DNA of 63,228 nucleotides from Oscillibacter valericigenes (GCF_016902445.1 NZ_JACSNX010000015.1:1-63228), one strand, 5' to 3'. Counted from the stretch's first letter, positions 45,694 through 54,047 are shown. Numbers and translations: made by a program. Notes: generated by a model not told the origin, from the letters alone.

Positions 45694-45728
45694 GCAGACC
45701 GGGAAGCGGTCTCGGCTTCCCGGTCTGC
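45694..45728. terminator. Hairpin between gpr and larA
   Basis: Fourteen-base inverted repeat GCAGACCGGGAAGC / GCTTCCCGGTCTGC between two convergent genes; no long T-run, so termination is likely but not certain. Confidence 0.6.
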
Positions 45729-45738
45729 AAGCAGGGCG

Positions 45739-47034
45739 TCATGACTGGAATTTGGGGAGGGTGTTGGCACCGTGGGGCAGCAGCGTGGCCCGCAGGTCCC
45801 GGCCGCCGTTGAGCCGGCGGGACAGCTCCAGTGCCTCGTCCAGGGTCTTGACCACGTGGATCCTGGCGGTGCCGAAGTCCTCCTGGGCCATGTCGGTGAC
45901 GGCGATCATGTGGTACTTTTCGGCGCTCTCGGCAAAGAGGTAGCCGATGAAGGCGCCGATGGAGAAGTTCTCCCGCAGGTCCTTCTCCCGCTCCTCCATG
46001 GTGGCAAAGCCTGCGATCTGCCGCTGGGTATCCTCGCTGCCGAAGCCCTCTTCCGACTTGGTCACCAGGATCAGGGTGCCGCCGTCGGCCACCACCTCCA
46101 GGGCATTGGAGAGGGTCTTGATGGTCTGGTAGAAATTCAGGTCCTTGGGATAGCCGCCGGCGCTGGCGATGACCAGAGGAGTCTTCTCCTTCACCGGCAC
46201 GCCGTACATCCGGTCCACCAGATCACAGGCCGCCCGGTGGGCGGTGACCCAGTTGCCGGCAAAGGCGGCGATGATCTCCTGCTCGTCATTCACCACCACG
46301 TTCAGCAAAAACGTGGGGCGGACCATGGAGCAGGCCTCCATCATGTCGGCGTGGACCGGGTTGGCGGCGTTCATGTTGGCGCTGCGGACAGCGGGGTTGG
46401 AGCCGCTGCCGATGCCGGGATTCAGGGCCAGGTTGTGGTTTTTCATAATGGTCTCACGGCCGGCGATGCCCGGCAGGATGCTCTTGCGGCCGCCGCCGAA
46501 GCCCGCCATGAAGTGGTACACCACGCCGCCGGTGAGGATGATCTTGTCACAGGCCAGGGCCCGCTTGTCCAGCCAGACGGGGGTGCCCCGGCTTGTGGTG
46601 CCCACATAGGCCAGGTTGTCCTGGTCCGTGCAGACGTGGTCCTCCACCCGGATCCGGTCATACACCGGCTTGGTCACCAGGCCGATGTGCTCTTCCTCCG
46701 TCTGGCGGCGGTGGGTGCCGGTGGCGGAGAGGATGAGGATGTCCTCGTCCCGGACGCCGGCGGCCTCCAGCTCCCCGATGAGGATGGGGAGATAGGTGTC
46801 CGGCGCCTGCCAGCGGCGGGTCACGTCGGAGATGACGACGCAGACCTTGTCGCCGGCCTTCACCAGTTCCTTCAAAGGGGCGGAGTCGATGGGATGGTCC
46901 AGGGCCCAGCGGATGTGCTCCGCCGTGGTCCGCTGAGGCAGATCCACCTGGTTGGGCTCCAGCTCTGCGGCGATCAGCTCCGGGGGTAGATGAACTTCAA
47001 ATTCCGTCTGTCCGTATTTCATGGGTTCTGTCAT
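45739..47034 (-). CDS. larA: LarA-family nickel-dependent lactate racemase or related 2-hydroxyacid racemase/epimerase
   Basis: A 431-residue LarA homologue that would interconvert D- and L-lactate or a similar 2-hydroxyacid with the nickel-pincer cofactor. Numbered from the ATG at 47032-47034 (after AAGGAGTG), the key residues His108 (GTHRR), His174 (VVYHF), Lys184 (GGRKSILPG) and His200 are all present at the same numbers as in the Lactobacillus enzyme. The cofactor-making genes larB, larC and larE are not in this window and would have to lie elsewhere. Its own promoter lies at 47094-47122. Confidence 0.88.
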   Translation of the reverse strand: MTEPMKYGQTEFEVHLPPELIAAELEPNQVDLPQRTTAEHIRWALDHPIDSAPLKELVKAGDKVCVVISDVTRRWQAPDTYLPILIGELEAAGVRDEDILILSATGTHRRQTEEEHIGLVTKPVYDRIRVEDHVCTDQDNLAYVGTTSRGTPVWLDKRALACDKIILTGGVVYHFMAGFGGGRKSILPGIAGRETIMKNHNLALNPGIGSGSNPAVRSANMNAANPVHADMMEACSMVRPTFLLNVVVNDEQEIIAAFAGNWVTAHRAACDLVDRMYGVPVKEKTPLVIASAGGYPKDLNFYQTIKTLSNALEVVADGGTLILVTKSEEGFGSEDTQRQIAGFATMEEREKDLRENFSIGAFIGYLFAESAEKYHMIAVTDMAQEDFGTARIHVVKTLDEALELSRRLNGGRDLRATLLPHGANTLPKFQS

Positions 47035-47093
47035 GAGGGTCACTCCTTGTTTTGGCACAGGGCCCTATCAGGGCCGCTGCTGATGTTATCCTC

Positions 47094-47122
47094 TTTATAC
47101 GCCGATCCGGCGGAAATGTCGA
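47094..47122 (-). promoter_or_regulatory. larA promoter
   Basis: Minus-strand TCGACA (47117-47122), 17-base spacer, TATAAA (47094-47099). Confidence 0.55.
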
Positions 47123-47147
47123 CGGCAAATGTCACAAAATTTGCCCG

Positions 47148-47903
47148 TCAGATGTCCAGCTCCAGCACCACCGGGCAGTGGTCGCTGCCCAGCACCTCGC
47201 TCCAGATGTCGGCGTTTTTGATTTTGTCCTTCAGCCGGTCAGAGACGATAAAGTAGTCGATCCGCCACCCGGCGTTGTTCTTCCTGGCATTGAAGCGGTA
47301 GCTCCACCAGGAGTAGGCCCCGGTCTTGTCCGGGTACAGGTAGCGGAAGGTGTCGGTAAATCCGCTGTCCAGGAGCGTTGTCATCTTCTCCCGCTCCTCG
47401 TCGGTGAAGCCGGGGTTGCGGCGGTTGGGGCCGGGGTTCTTGATGTCGATTTCCTCATGGGCCACGTTCAGGTCCCCGCAGTACACCACGGGCTTTTGGG
47501 CGTCCAGCTCCAGCAGATAGTCCCGGATATCGTCCTCCCAGGCCATGCGGTAGTCCAGCCGGGCCAGCTGGTCCTTGGAGTTGGGGGTGTAGCAGCACAC
47601 CAGATAGAAGTCCGGGTACTCCGCCGTGATGACCCGGCCCTCATGCCGGTGCTCGTCGATGCCGAAGTCATAGGTGACGTTCAGCGGTTCCTGCCGGGTA
47701 AACACCGCGGTGCCGGAGTAGCCCGCCTTGTCGGCGCTGTTCCAGTAGCGGTGATAGCCCGGCAGATCGAATTCCGCCTGCTCGGGGCGCATTTTCGTCT
47801 CCTGCAGGCAGATGACGTCGGCATCGGCCACGGCGCAGAAGTCCAGAAAGCCCTTGCCCAGGCAGGAGCGCAGGCCGTTGACGTTCCAGGATACCAGTCT
47901 CAT
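47148..47903 (-). CDS. exoA: Exodeoxyribonuclease III / AP endonuclease
   Basis: Base-excision repair nuclease. The 251-residue protein has the Mg-binding start MRLVSWNVNGLRSCL and LQETKMRPEQ, catalytic residues in YCGDLNVAHEEID, and the RIDYFIVSDRL plus GSDHCPVVLEL end blocks. AAAGGAGAACTG precedes the ATG. It lies upstream of larA on the same strand with a promoter between them. Confidence 0.95.
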   Translation of the reverse strand: MRLVSWNVNGLRSCLGKGFLDFCAVADADVICLQETKMRPEQAEFDLPGYHRYWNSADKAGYSGTAVFTRQEPLNVTYDFGIDEHRHEGRVITAEYPDFYLVCCYTPNSKDQLARLDYRMAWEDDIRDYLLELDAQKPVVYCGDLNVAHEEIDIKNPGPNRRNPGFTDEEREKMTTLLDSGFTDTFRYLYPDKTGAYSWWSYRFNARKNNAGWRIDYFIVSDRLKDKIKNADIWSEVLGSDHCPVVLELDI

Positions 47904-48023
47904 AGCAGTTCTCCTTTGGTAACGATCTCAGTCCTTTATTGTAGCCGATTTTCCACGGAAAAACAATGCTCTGTGGAAAAATCGCCCGTCTCCGGCCGGT
48001 CCGGGAAAAATGCGACAAAACAT

Positions 48024-48051
48024 TGTAATTTTGGAAGACGGCGTATATAAT
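48024..48051 (+). promoter_or_regulatory. metG promoter
   Basis: TTGTAA (48024-48029), 16-base spacer, TATAAT (48046-48051). A TTTTCCACG and a TGTGGAAAA 9-mer (47949-47957 and 47972-47980) face each other just upstream. Confidence 0.75.
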
Positions 48052-48118
48052 ATAAGAATCGTGCGTTCAATACCAGCCCTCTTCCATTCGGAGCGGCTGT
48101 GAAAAAGGAGAAGACCCT

Positions 48119-50170
48119 ATGGAAAAGAAAAAGTTCTATATCACCACGCCCATCTACTATCCGTCGGACAAGCTCCACATCGGCCACACCTACTGCACCG
48201 TGGCCACGGACACCCTGGCCCGCTACCACCGGCTGAAGGGCGAGGACGTCATGTTCCTCACCGGCACGGACGAGCACGGCCAGAAGATCGAGACCAAGGC
48301 CAAGGAGGCCGGCGTCACCCCCAAGGAATTCGTGGACCACATCGTGGAGGGCGACCGGGGCGTCAAGGACCTGTGGAAGCTGATGAACATCTCCAACGAC
48401 CGGTTCATCCGCACCACGGATGACTACCATGTGGAGAGCGTCCAGAAGATCTTCAAGAAGATGTACGACAAGGGCGACATCTACAAGGGCACCTACAAGG
48501 GCAAGTACTGCACCCCCTGCGAGTCCTTCTGGACCGAGAGCCAGCTGGTGGACGGCAAGTGCCCCGACTGCGGCCGCCCGGTCCAGGACGCCGAGGAGGA
48601 GGCCTACTTCTTCCGCCTGAGCAAGTACGCCGACCGGATCCGGGACCTGCTGGAGAACACCGACTTCCTGCAGCCCCGCAGCCGGGTCCATGAGATGGTG
48701 AAGAACTTCCTGGACCCCGGCCTGGAGGACCTGTGCGTCTCCCGCACCAGCTTCTCCTGGGGCATCCCGGTGGACTTTGACCCCAAGCACGTGGTCTACG
48801 TGTGGGTGGACGCCCTCAGCAACTATATCACCGCCCTGGGCTACGACAACGACCGCTACCACGACTACGACAAGGGCTGGTGGCCCGGCGTCAACATCGT
48901 GGGCAAGGAGATCGTCCGGTTCCACTCCATCATCTGGCCCGCCATGCTGATGAGCCTGGGTGAGCCGGTGCCCAAGCATGTGTTCGGCCACGGCTGGCTG
49001 CTGCTGGACGGCGGCAAGATGTCCAAGTCCAAGGGCAACGTGGTGGACCCCTATATCCTGGCGGAGAAGTTCGGCGTGGACGCCCTGCGGTTCTTCCTGA
49101 TGCGGACGTTCCCCTTCGGCTCCGACGGCAACTTCTCCAATGAGCTGCTGATTCAGACCATCAACACCGACCTGGCCAACGACCTGGGCAACCTGGTCTC
49201 CCGCACCACCGCCATGGTGGGCAAGTACTTCGGCGGACAGCTGCCCGCCGGGTGCGGCGCCACGGAGATGGAAAAAAAGGCCGCCCAGTCCTCCGCGACC
49301 CGGGAATCCACGATGTGCTTCGGATCTGACGATCCCAACGATCCGGTCCTCTTTGACCTGGACCTGGTGAGCAAGGCCGCAGGGCTCCGGTTCGACTATG
49401 AGGAGGACATGGAGACCTTCGCCCCCCACAAGGCCCTGGACGAGGTGTTCAAGGTCATCCAGCGGGCCAACAAGTATATCGACGAGAACGCCCCCTGGGC
49501 GTTGGCCAAGGATATGGAGGCCAACGGCGCCCGGCTGGCCCACGTGCTGTACAACCTGCTGGAGGCCACCCGCATCTGCGGCATCCTGCTGACGCCCTTC
49601 ATGCCGGAGAGCTGTGAGAAGCTCTTCGCCCAGATCGGCGCCCCGGCGGAGGCGCAGACCTGGGATGCGGCCGCGGTGTGGGGCGCCCTGCCGGAGACCG
49701 CCGCTGTCACCAAGGGCGAGAACCTGTTCCCCCGGCTGGATCTGGACAAGGCCCTGGCCGAGCTGGAGGCCGCGGAGGCCGAGGCCAAGAAGGCCGCTCT
49801 GCCCGCTATCGAGGTGGAGCCCCAGCTGACGGAGAAGGTGGACTTCGACACCTTCTGCAAGTCCGACTTCCGGGCGGTGAAGGTGAAGGCCTGCGAGGCG
49901 GTGAAGAAGAGCGAGAAGCTGCTGAAATTCACCCTGGACGACGGCACCGGCGTGGACCGGCAGATCCTCTCCGGCATCCACAAGTGGTACGAGCCGGAGG
50001 ACCTGGTGGGCAAGACCCTGATCGCCATTGTGAACCTGCCGCCCCGGAAGATGATGGGCCTGGAGAGCAACGGCATGCTGATCTCCGCCGTCCACACGGA
50101 AAAGGGCGAGGAGTGCCTGCACCTGATCATGGTGGATGACGCTATTCCGGCGGGCGCGAAGCTCTGCTGA
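48119..50170 (+). CDS. metG: Methionine--tRNA ligase with C-terminal tRNA-binding domain
   Basis: Charges tRNA(Met). The 683-residue protein has YYPSDKLHIGHTYC (HIGH motif), a zinc knuckle with YCTPCE and CPDCG, and GKMSKSKGN. The C-terminal EMAP/Trbp111-like domain (about 577-683, FCKSDFRAVKVKACEAV) drives dimerisation. Between the catalytic core and the anticodon helices lies an unusual stretch (about 378-420, with ATRESTMCFGSDDPNDP) that is longer than in enzymes I know. Own promoter; the stop is followed after 6 bases by a dense hairpin array. Confidence 0.95.
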   Translation: MEKKKFYITTPIYYPSDKLHIGHTYCTVATDTLARYHRLKGEDVMFLTGTDEHGQKIETKAKEAGVTPKEFVDHIVEGDRGVKDLWKLMNISNDRFIRTTDDYHVESVQKIFKKMYDKGDIYKGTYKGKYCTPCESFWTESQLVDGKCPDCGRPVQDAEEEAYFFRLSKYADRIRDLLENTDFLQPRSRVHEMVKNFLDPGLEDLCVSRTSFSWGIPVDFDPKHVVYVWVDALSNYITALGYDNDRYHDYDKGWWPGVNIVGKEIVRFHSIIWPAMLMSLGEPVPKHVFGHGWLLLDGGKMSKSKGNVVDPYILAEKFGVDALRFFLMRTFPFGSDGNFSNELLIQTINTDLANDLGNLVSRTTAMVGKYFGGQLPAGCGATEMEKKAAQSSATRESTMCFGSDDPNDPVLFDLDLVSKAAGLRFDYEEDMETFAPHKALDEVFKVIQRANKYIDENAPWALAKDMEANGARLAHVLYNLLEATRICGILLTPFMPESCEKLFAQIGAPAEAQTWDAAAVWGALPETAAVTKGENLFPRLDLDKALAELEAAEAEAKKAALPAIEVEPQLTEKVDFDTFCKSDFRAVKVKACEAVKKSEKLLKFTLDDGTGVDRQILSGIHKWYEPEDLVGKTLIAIVNLPPRKMMGLESNGMLISAVHTEKGEECLHLIMVDDAIPAGAKLC

Positions 50171-50176
50171 GGGCTT

Positions 50177-50432
50177 CGAGGGGGAGCAGGCTCCCCCTCG
50201 ACCTCCCCCACCCCCAGTGACGTCGGTCACTGGGGACGCCGCCCTGGGCGGCTGGGTCAACGTATTTTCGGCAGGCGCATGTCCTGCCGAAAATGATTGA
50301 AATTTCTTCGTTCGCCAACGGCGAACGAACTGGGGAAAGCGGTGAAGCGCCGCCTACGGCGGATGAAGCGAACCGCTTTCGAGGCAGCGGCACGATTGGC
50401 GGCCCGAACAGGGCCGGGAATCGTAATGCCGC
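50177..50432. repeat. Array of seven consecutive hairpins after metG
   Basis: A 256-base non-coding run with back-to-back stems: 50177-50200 (10 bp, loop CAGG); 50212-50235 (10 bp, loop GTCG); 50238-50252 (6 bp); 50264-50294 (12 bp); 50307-50329 (10 bp, loop AAC); 50336-50379 (8 bp enclosing a 5 bp hairpin at 50350-50362); 50387-50432 (GCGGCA-CGATT paired with AATCG-TAA-TGCCGC, enclosing GGCCC/GGGCC). It is either a structured RNA or a compound palindromic repeat. No second copy in the window. Confidence 0.75.
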
Positions 50433-50477
50433 AACGGTGTAAACCAACGGTTTTCCCCTAGAGCCCCTTTCCTTTGC

Positions 50478-50516
50478 GAAAACAGCCGGCACCAAGTGGT
50501 GCCGGCTGTTTTTTTA
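50478..50516. terminator. Terminator between metG and thpR
   Basis: AACAGCCGGCACC / GGTGCCGGCTGTT around AAGT, with T-run on the plus strand and A-run on the left; overlaps the thpR stop. Confidence 0.88.
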
Positions 50517-51014
50517 ACGCAGGGATTTGTTGGAGAGTTCTGTGTAGATCCGCTTGCCGTCTGTCAGATCGGAGCGCAGGAGGGAGATCCGCCGGACCAC
50601 CATGCTGGCGTGGGGGACGGTCACCTGCGGGGCCTCGCCCCGCCAGCGGCGGACCAGGGTGATATGGGGACGGAAGGGGCGGTCCTCCAGGCGAAAGCCC
50701 CGGGCCCGGAGGTCCGCCTGCAGGGACAGGGCCAGGTCCTCCAGGGCCGGGTCCCCCCGGACGCCGGCCCACCACAGGTCGCCGAAGTGTCCCGGCGGGC
50801 CGCCCACCGCCAGAGTGAAGGGGCGGCAGGCCGCCGCGTTCAGCGCGGCGCGGGCGCCGGGCAGGTCTGCCGTCTCCCCCAGGAAGGCCAGGGTCAGGTG
50901 CAGGTTCTCCGGCGGGGGAAAGGAGCCTCTCCCCTGGCGGCGCAGGTCCGCCTGGGCGGTGAGCAGGGCCTCCCGCACCGCCGGGGAGAGCTGGATGGCC
51001 AGGAAGAGCCGCAT
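50514..51014 (-). CDS. thpR: RNA 2',3'-cyclic phosphodiesterase (LigT/2H family)
   Basis: A 166-residue two-histidine phosphoesterase. The two HxTx motifs are HLTLAFLG (about residue 41) and HITLVRRW (about residue 120). The family hydrolyses 2',3'-cyclic phosphates on RNA ends. The ATG at 51012-51014 follows AAGGAGGAA. Divergent from the HAD gene to the right. Confidence 0.92.
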   Translation of the reverse strand: MRLFLAIQLSPAVREALLTAQADLRRQGRGSFPPPENLHLTLAFLGETADLPGARAALNAAACRPFTLAVGGPPGHFGDLWWAGVRGDPALEDLALSLQADLRARGFRLEDRPFRPHITLVRRWRGEAPQVTVPHASMVVRRISLLRSDLTDGKRIYTELSNKSLR

Positions 51015-51044
51015 GAATTTTTCCTCCTTTTCAAAGGGTTTTGA

Positions 51045-51074
51045 TTGCGTCCTCCCCGGTTCTGGTGGTACAAT
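51045..51074 (+). promoter_or_regulatory. Promoter of the first HAD gene
   Basis: TTGCGT (51045-51050), 18-base spacer, TACAAT (51069-51074). Confidence 0.55.
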
Positions 51075-51107
51075 AGGGACCATCGGCAACAGACGAAAGG
51101 AGTTCCC

Positions 51108-51767
51108 ATGAGACTGCAAAGCGCGATTTTTGATATGGACGGCACCCTGCTGGACTCCATGCCCATCTGGCGGGACCTGGGCACCAGCGTCCTGCGGGGC
51201 CTTGGCATCGAGCCCGAGCCGGAGACCAGCGAGATGCTGAAGACCCTCTCCCTCCGGCACGGGATCGCCTACTGCAAGGAGCACTACCACCTCCCCCAGA
51301 CGGAGGAGGAGCTGATCGGCCGGGTGGTGGGCCGGGTCGCGGACTTCTATCAGAATGAGGTCCAGGCAAAGCCCGGCGTGGAGAAGTTCCTCTCCCTTCT
51401 GAAGATGGAAGGCGTGTGGATGTACGTGGCCACCGCCACGGACCGCCCTCTGGCGGAAGCGGCCCTCCGCCACGCGGGGATCGACCACTACTTCCGGGGC
51501 CTCATCACCGTGGCGGAGGTGGGCGTCGGCAAGCGGGACAGCGCCGAGATCTACGAGCGGGCCATGCGCCGCCTTCAGTCCAACAAGAAGGATACGGTAG
51601 TGTTTGAGGATGCCTTCCACGCCATCCGGACCGCCAAGGCCGCCGGGTTCCGGGTGGCGGCGGTGTATGACGCCTCGGAGGAGGCCAACCAGCCGGCCAT
51701 TCGGGAGATGGCAGACTACTACATCCGCTCCTTTGAGGAGATGTTCGAGACCAGGAGCCTCGAGTGA
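51108..51767 (+). CDS. HAD-superfamily phosphatase (paralogue 1)
   Basis: A 219-residue HAD hydrolase of the beta-phosphoglucomutase-like subgroup. Nucleophile motif DMDGTLLDS, middle ATATDRP (motif II Thr/Ser), and VVFEDAFHAIRTAKAAG (motifs III-IV). A helical cap lies between residues 18 and 85. It shares extended similarity with the HAD protein at 54847-55485 (DGTLxDSMxIW, then FEDAxHAxRTAxxAGFRV), so the two are paralogues flanking the thiamin genes. Substrate unknown. Confidence 0.85.
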   Translation: MRLQSAIFDMDGTLLDSMPIWRDLGTSVLRGLGIEPEPETSEMLKTLSLRHGIAYCKEHYHLPQTEEELIGRVVGRVADFYQNEVQAKPGVEKFLSLLKMEGVWMYVATATDRPLAEAALRHAGIDHYFRGLITVAEVGVGKRDSAEIYERAMRRLQSNKKDTVVFEDAFHAIRTAKAAGFRVAAVYDASEEANQPAIREMADYYIRSFEEMFETRSLE

Positions 51768-51783
51768 GCATATCGGAAACAAG

Positions 51784-51816
51784 GCAGCCCGCCCGGCAGG
51801 AAGCCGGGCGGGCTGT
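51784..51816. terminator. Terminator between HAD gene and thiM
   Basis: GCAGCCCGCCCGGC / GCCGGGCGGGCTG around AGGAA, with T-rich flank. Confidence 0.8.
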
Positions 51817-51823
51817 TGTCTGT

Positions 51824-52618
51824 TTACAGAGCGGCGATTTCCGCCTCCCGGGCGGCGTCCAAGGCCGTCAGTGTGTTGGCGGCGTCCAGCAGGGCGGTGC
51901 GGAAGCTGCCGCTGCCCCGTCCGCCGGAGAGACGTTCCGCCCGGCGGGCGCAGACCTTCCAGAAGGCGGAGGCCAGGGCGGCCGCAATGGCGGCGTCCGG
52001 CTCCACGGCGGCGAACACCCCGCACAGCACCGACAGCATGCAGCCGGTGCCGGTGACCAGGGACATCCGGTCGCTGCCGCCGGTGACGCACCAGACCCGC
52101 TCCCCGTCGGTGACCAGATCCTCCGGGCCGGAGAGGAGCACCGCCGTGTGCCGGCGCCGGGCCAGCTCCATGGCGGTATCCCGCCGGACGTCTTGGCTGG
52201 CGGGCAGCGGGCTGTCCACCCCCTGCTCCCGGCCGTCGGTGCCCAGCAGGGCCTGGGCCTCCCCCAGATTCACCCGCAGGATGGCGGGGGTGAAGCCGTC
52301 CAGCAGCTGCCGGACCTGTCCCAGCCGCCAGGGGCTGGCGCCCACGCCCACCGGGTCCAGCACCACCGGGTGATGGGCAGAGGCGGCGCAGATCCGGCAG
52401 GCCCGGAATTTTTCGGCGTCCGGGGTGCCGGTGTTCAGCACTGTGGCGCCGCTGACGGCAGAAATGGCCGTCATCTCCTCCGGGGCCTGGGCCATCATGG
52501 GGCTGGCGCCCACCGCCAGGGCCAGATTGGCGCAGTCGTTGGCGGTGACGATGTTGCTGACGCAGTGGATCAGGGGCCGCCGGCGGCGGACCTCCTCCAG
52601 CTGGGTGAAATCAAACAT
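51824..52618 (-). CDS. thiM: Hydroxyethylthiazole kinase
   Basis: Phosphorylates 4-methyl-5-hydroxyethylthiazole in thiamin salvage. The 264-residue ribokinase-like protein shows RPLIHCVSNIVTANDCANL at the start, GASPMMAQAPEEM, LDPVGVGASPWR and the active-site VTGTGCMLSVLCG. The ATG at 52616-52618 has a weak ribosome site. It follows thiW by 25 bases on the same strand under the TPP riboswitch at 53471-53550. Confidence 0.94.
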   Translation of the reverse strand: MFDFTQLEEVRRRRPLIHCVSNIVTANDCANLALAVGASPMMAQAPEEMTAISAVSGATVLNTGTPDAEKFRACRICAASAHHPVVLDPVGVGASPWRLGQVRQLLDGFTPAILRVNLGEAQALLGTDGREQGVDSPLPASQDVRRDTAMELARRRHTAVLLSGPEDLVTDGERVWCVTGGSDRMSLVTGTGCMLSVLCGVFAAVEPDAAIAAALASAFWKVCARRAERLSGGRGSGSFRTALLDAANTLTALDAAREAEIAAL

Positions 52619-52643
52619 GGGAAGGACCCTTTCACAGTCGAAC

Positions 52644-53153
52644 TCAGTGCTCCAGCGCAGTCTGCATGGTCTTGAGGGCACCGCTGCGCTTCAGGGCAAA
52701 GACCAGGGCGCCCGCCAGGACGGAGCCGCCCACCGTGGAGATCAGGAAGGGCACCACATAGGCGGTGTAGCCGATGCTGCCGGCCACCTTGCCCATGAAG
52801 GCGATGGCGATGGGATAGGACAGCAGGCCGCCGATGATCCCGGTGCCGAACACCTCGCCCACCAGCGTGGCGGGCAGGTTCTTCGTCTTCCAGTACACCA
52901 GGCCGCACAGCAGCGCGCCGCACATGCTGCCCGGGAAGGCCAGCAGGCTGCCCAGGCTCAGGGCGTTCCGCAGCAGGCTGGCGGCAAATGCAACCACCAC
53001 GCCGTACCACGGGCCCAGGAACACGGCGCAGATCACGTTTACCATGTGCTGCACCGGCGCGCACTGGCTGCCGAATACCGGGAACTGGAACATGCTGCCC
53101 ACCACGGCCACGGCGCACAGCACGCCGGCCAGAGCCAACTTTTTCGTTTTCAT
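52644..53153 (-). CDS. thiW: Thiazole/thiamin-precursor transporter ThiW (ECF S component)
   Basis: A 169-residue membrane protein with about five segments, the S component of an energy-coupling-factor importer predicted to take up hydroxyethylthiazole. The start MKTKKLALAGVLCAVAVVGSMFQFP and VQHMVNVICAVFLGPWYG (with His in the second helix) match ThiW. Shared EcfA/EcfT energising subunits must be encoded elsewhere. AAAGGAGCGATC precedes the ATG. A leader of about 270 bases with no recognised gene separates it from the riboswitch. Confidence 0.9.
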   Translation of the reverse strand: MKTKKLALAGVLCAVAVVGSMFQFPVFGSQCAPVQHMVNVICAVFLGPWYGVVVAFAASLLRNALSLGSLLAFPGSMCGALLCGLVYWKTKNLPATLVGEVFGTGIIGGLLSYPIAIAFMGKVAGSIGYTAYVVPFLISTVGGSVLAGALVFALKRSGALKTMQTALEH

Positions 53154-53420
53154 AGAGATCGCTCCTTTGATCCATCAGAATTTGCAGGGAGAAAACGGCG
53201 CAAAAACAGCGTTTCCCCCTTGCCATGCAAGGTCCAGCAGACGGATCCCGCCTGCTGTGGAAAATCGGTCGAGGCTCCCTGGCCTCCTCTCACGCCGGAA
53301 CACGGCTTCCCATCGCTGTTTTTCCGGCCCGGACCCAGGGCGCTCCCCCTCGGCCCGCTCCCGGTGGTCCCGGGGCGCCGGTGTTCGTGTCCTCCGATGC
53401 ACATCCTTTCCGTCTCAAAG

Positions 53421-53451
53421 TAAAAACAGCGGGCACCCATGGGTGCCCGCC
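53421..53451 (-). terminator. Riboswitch-linked terminator upstream of thiW
   Basis: GCGGGCACCC / GGGTGCCCGC inverted repeat (53429-53450) followed on the minus strand by TGTTTTTA, just after the TPP aptamer; likely the expression platform. Confidence 0.85.
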
Positions 53452-53470
53452 GTACGGTATGTCTGGACAT

Positions 53471-53550
53471 CACTTCCTACGGTGGCATTACCCACATCAG
53501 GTGAAGGGTCGAAGCGCACGCTTCCTCTCAGCCGGTACCGGCTCCCCTGT
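53471..53550 (-). promoter_or_regulatory. TPP riboswitch of thiW-thiM
   Basis: On the minus strand: AGGGGAGCCGGTACCGGCTGAGAGG, split by position into the first helix and the CTGAGAGG core (about 53526-53550), then GACCCTTCACCTGATGTGG (53491-53509) and TAATGCCACCGTAGG. These are the conserved THI-box segments that bind thiamin pyrophosphate. Confidence 0.95.
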
Positions 53551-53562
53551 TTTGTCGGCTCT

Positions 53563-53592
53563 ATTATGACACCGCCTGCGGGAATTTGTCAA
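53563..53592 (-). promoter_or_regulatory. Promoter of the thiW-thiM operon
   Basis: Minus-strand TTGACA (53587-53592), 18-base spacer, CATAAT (53563-53568), directly upstream of the riboswitch. Confidence 0.75.
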
Positions 53593-53658
53593 GCGGCATG
53601 TTGAACGAAGACGGCCTGTCTCTGAAAAAAGCCAGCGCCGCTCTTCCGGCGCCGCCCG

Positions 53659-53871
53659 TCAGGCGCTCCGGCTTCTGAAAAAGCGGATGAAGAGGACAGC
53701 AGATCTCACCCACCAGATGACCGTAGTGACCACAGAGAGCCCCAGCACGATTTGATCCGTGCGGTCGGTGAGGTCCAGAGTCCTTCCGTAACAGACTGCG
53801 CAGATGGTCCAGAGAATCGCCGTGACAACGCTTAGGATCACATACCACCGTGGGACTGGGGATTTCTTCAT
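53659..53871 (-). CDS. Small two-segment membrane protein
   Basis: A 70-residue protein with two membrane segments (about YVILSVVTAILWTICAVCY and IVLGLSVVTTVIWWVRSAVL) and basic ends. No family recognised. The start at 53869-53871 follows GCAGGGAGGGA; the frame extends to 53964 but a promoter-like pair (minus TTGCTT 53947-53952, 17 bases, TATGAT 53924-53929) lies inside that extension. It sits between the two TPP-controlled thiamin operons, with no riboswitch of its own. Confidence 0.7.
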   Translation of the reverse strand: MKKSPVPRWYVILSVVTAILWTICAVCYGRTLDLTDRTDQIVLGLSVVTTVIWWVRSAVLFIRFFRSRSA

Positions 53872-54007
53872 AGCGAATCCCTCCCTGCTGTCTTTTTTAC
53901 ACGGGACATCTTCCCTTTTGATCATCATACCATCTTTCCCGGTCAAAAGCAAGGGATCTTTCACGGGACAAAGCCGCGTTCCGGCGGAGGAAACGGCCCG
54001 GTTCTGC

Positions 54008-54036
54008 TTGCAATCCGGCGGGAAAAGGGGTATGAT
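54008..54036 (+). promoter_or_regulatory. Promoter of the thiE-HAD-thiD operon
   Basis: TTGCAA (54008-54013), 17-base spacer, TATGAT (54031-54036), just before the riboswitch. Confidence 0.8.
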
Positions 54037-54047
54037 GGGAGGCAGAA

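Noticed and set aside
50177..50432. CRISPR array
   Set aside because: The stems differ from one another in sequence and length and there are no equal spacers; no cas genes are present.
53154..53420. Additional riboswitch in the long thiW leader
   Set aside because: A GGGAA...GTG stretch recalled a cobalamin aptamer but the other conserved blocks are missing.
53872..53964. Longer start for the small membrane protein
   Set aside because: A promoter-like TTGCTT/TATGAT pair lies inside the extension and the best ribosome site is before 53871.
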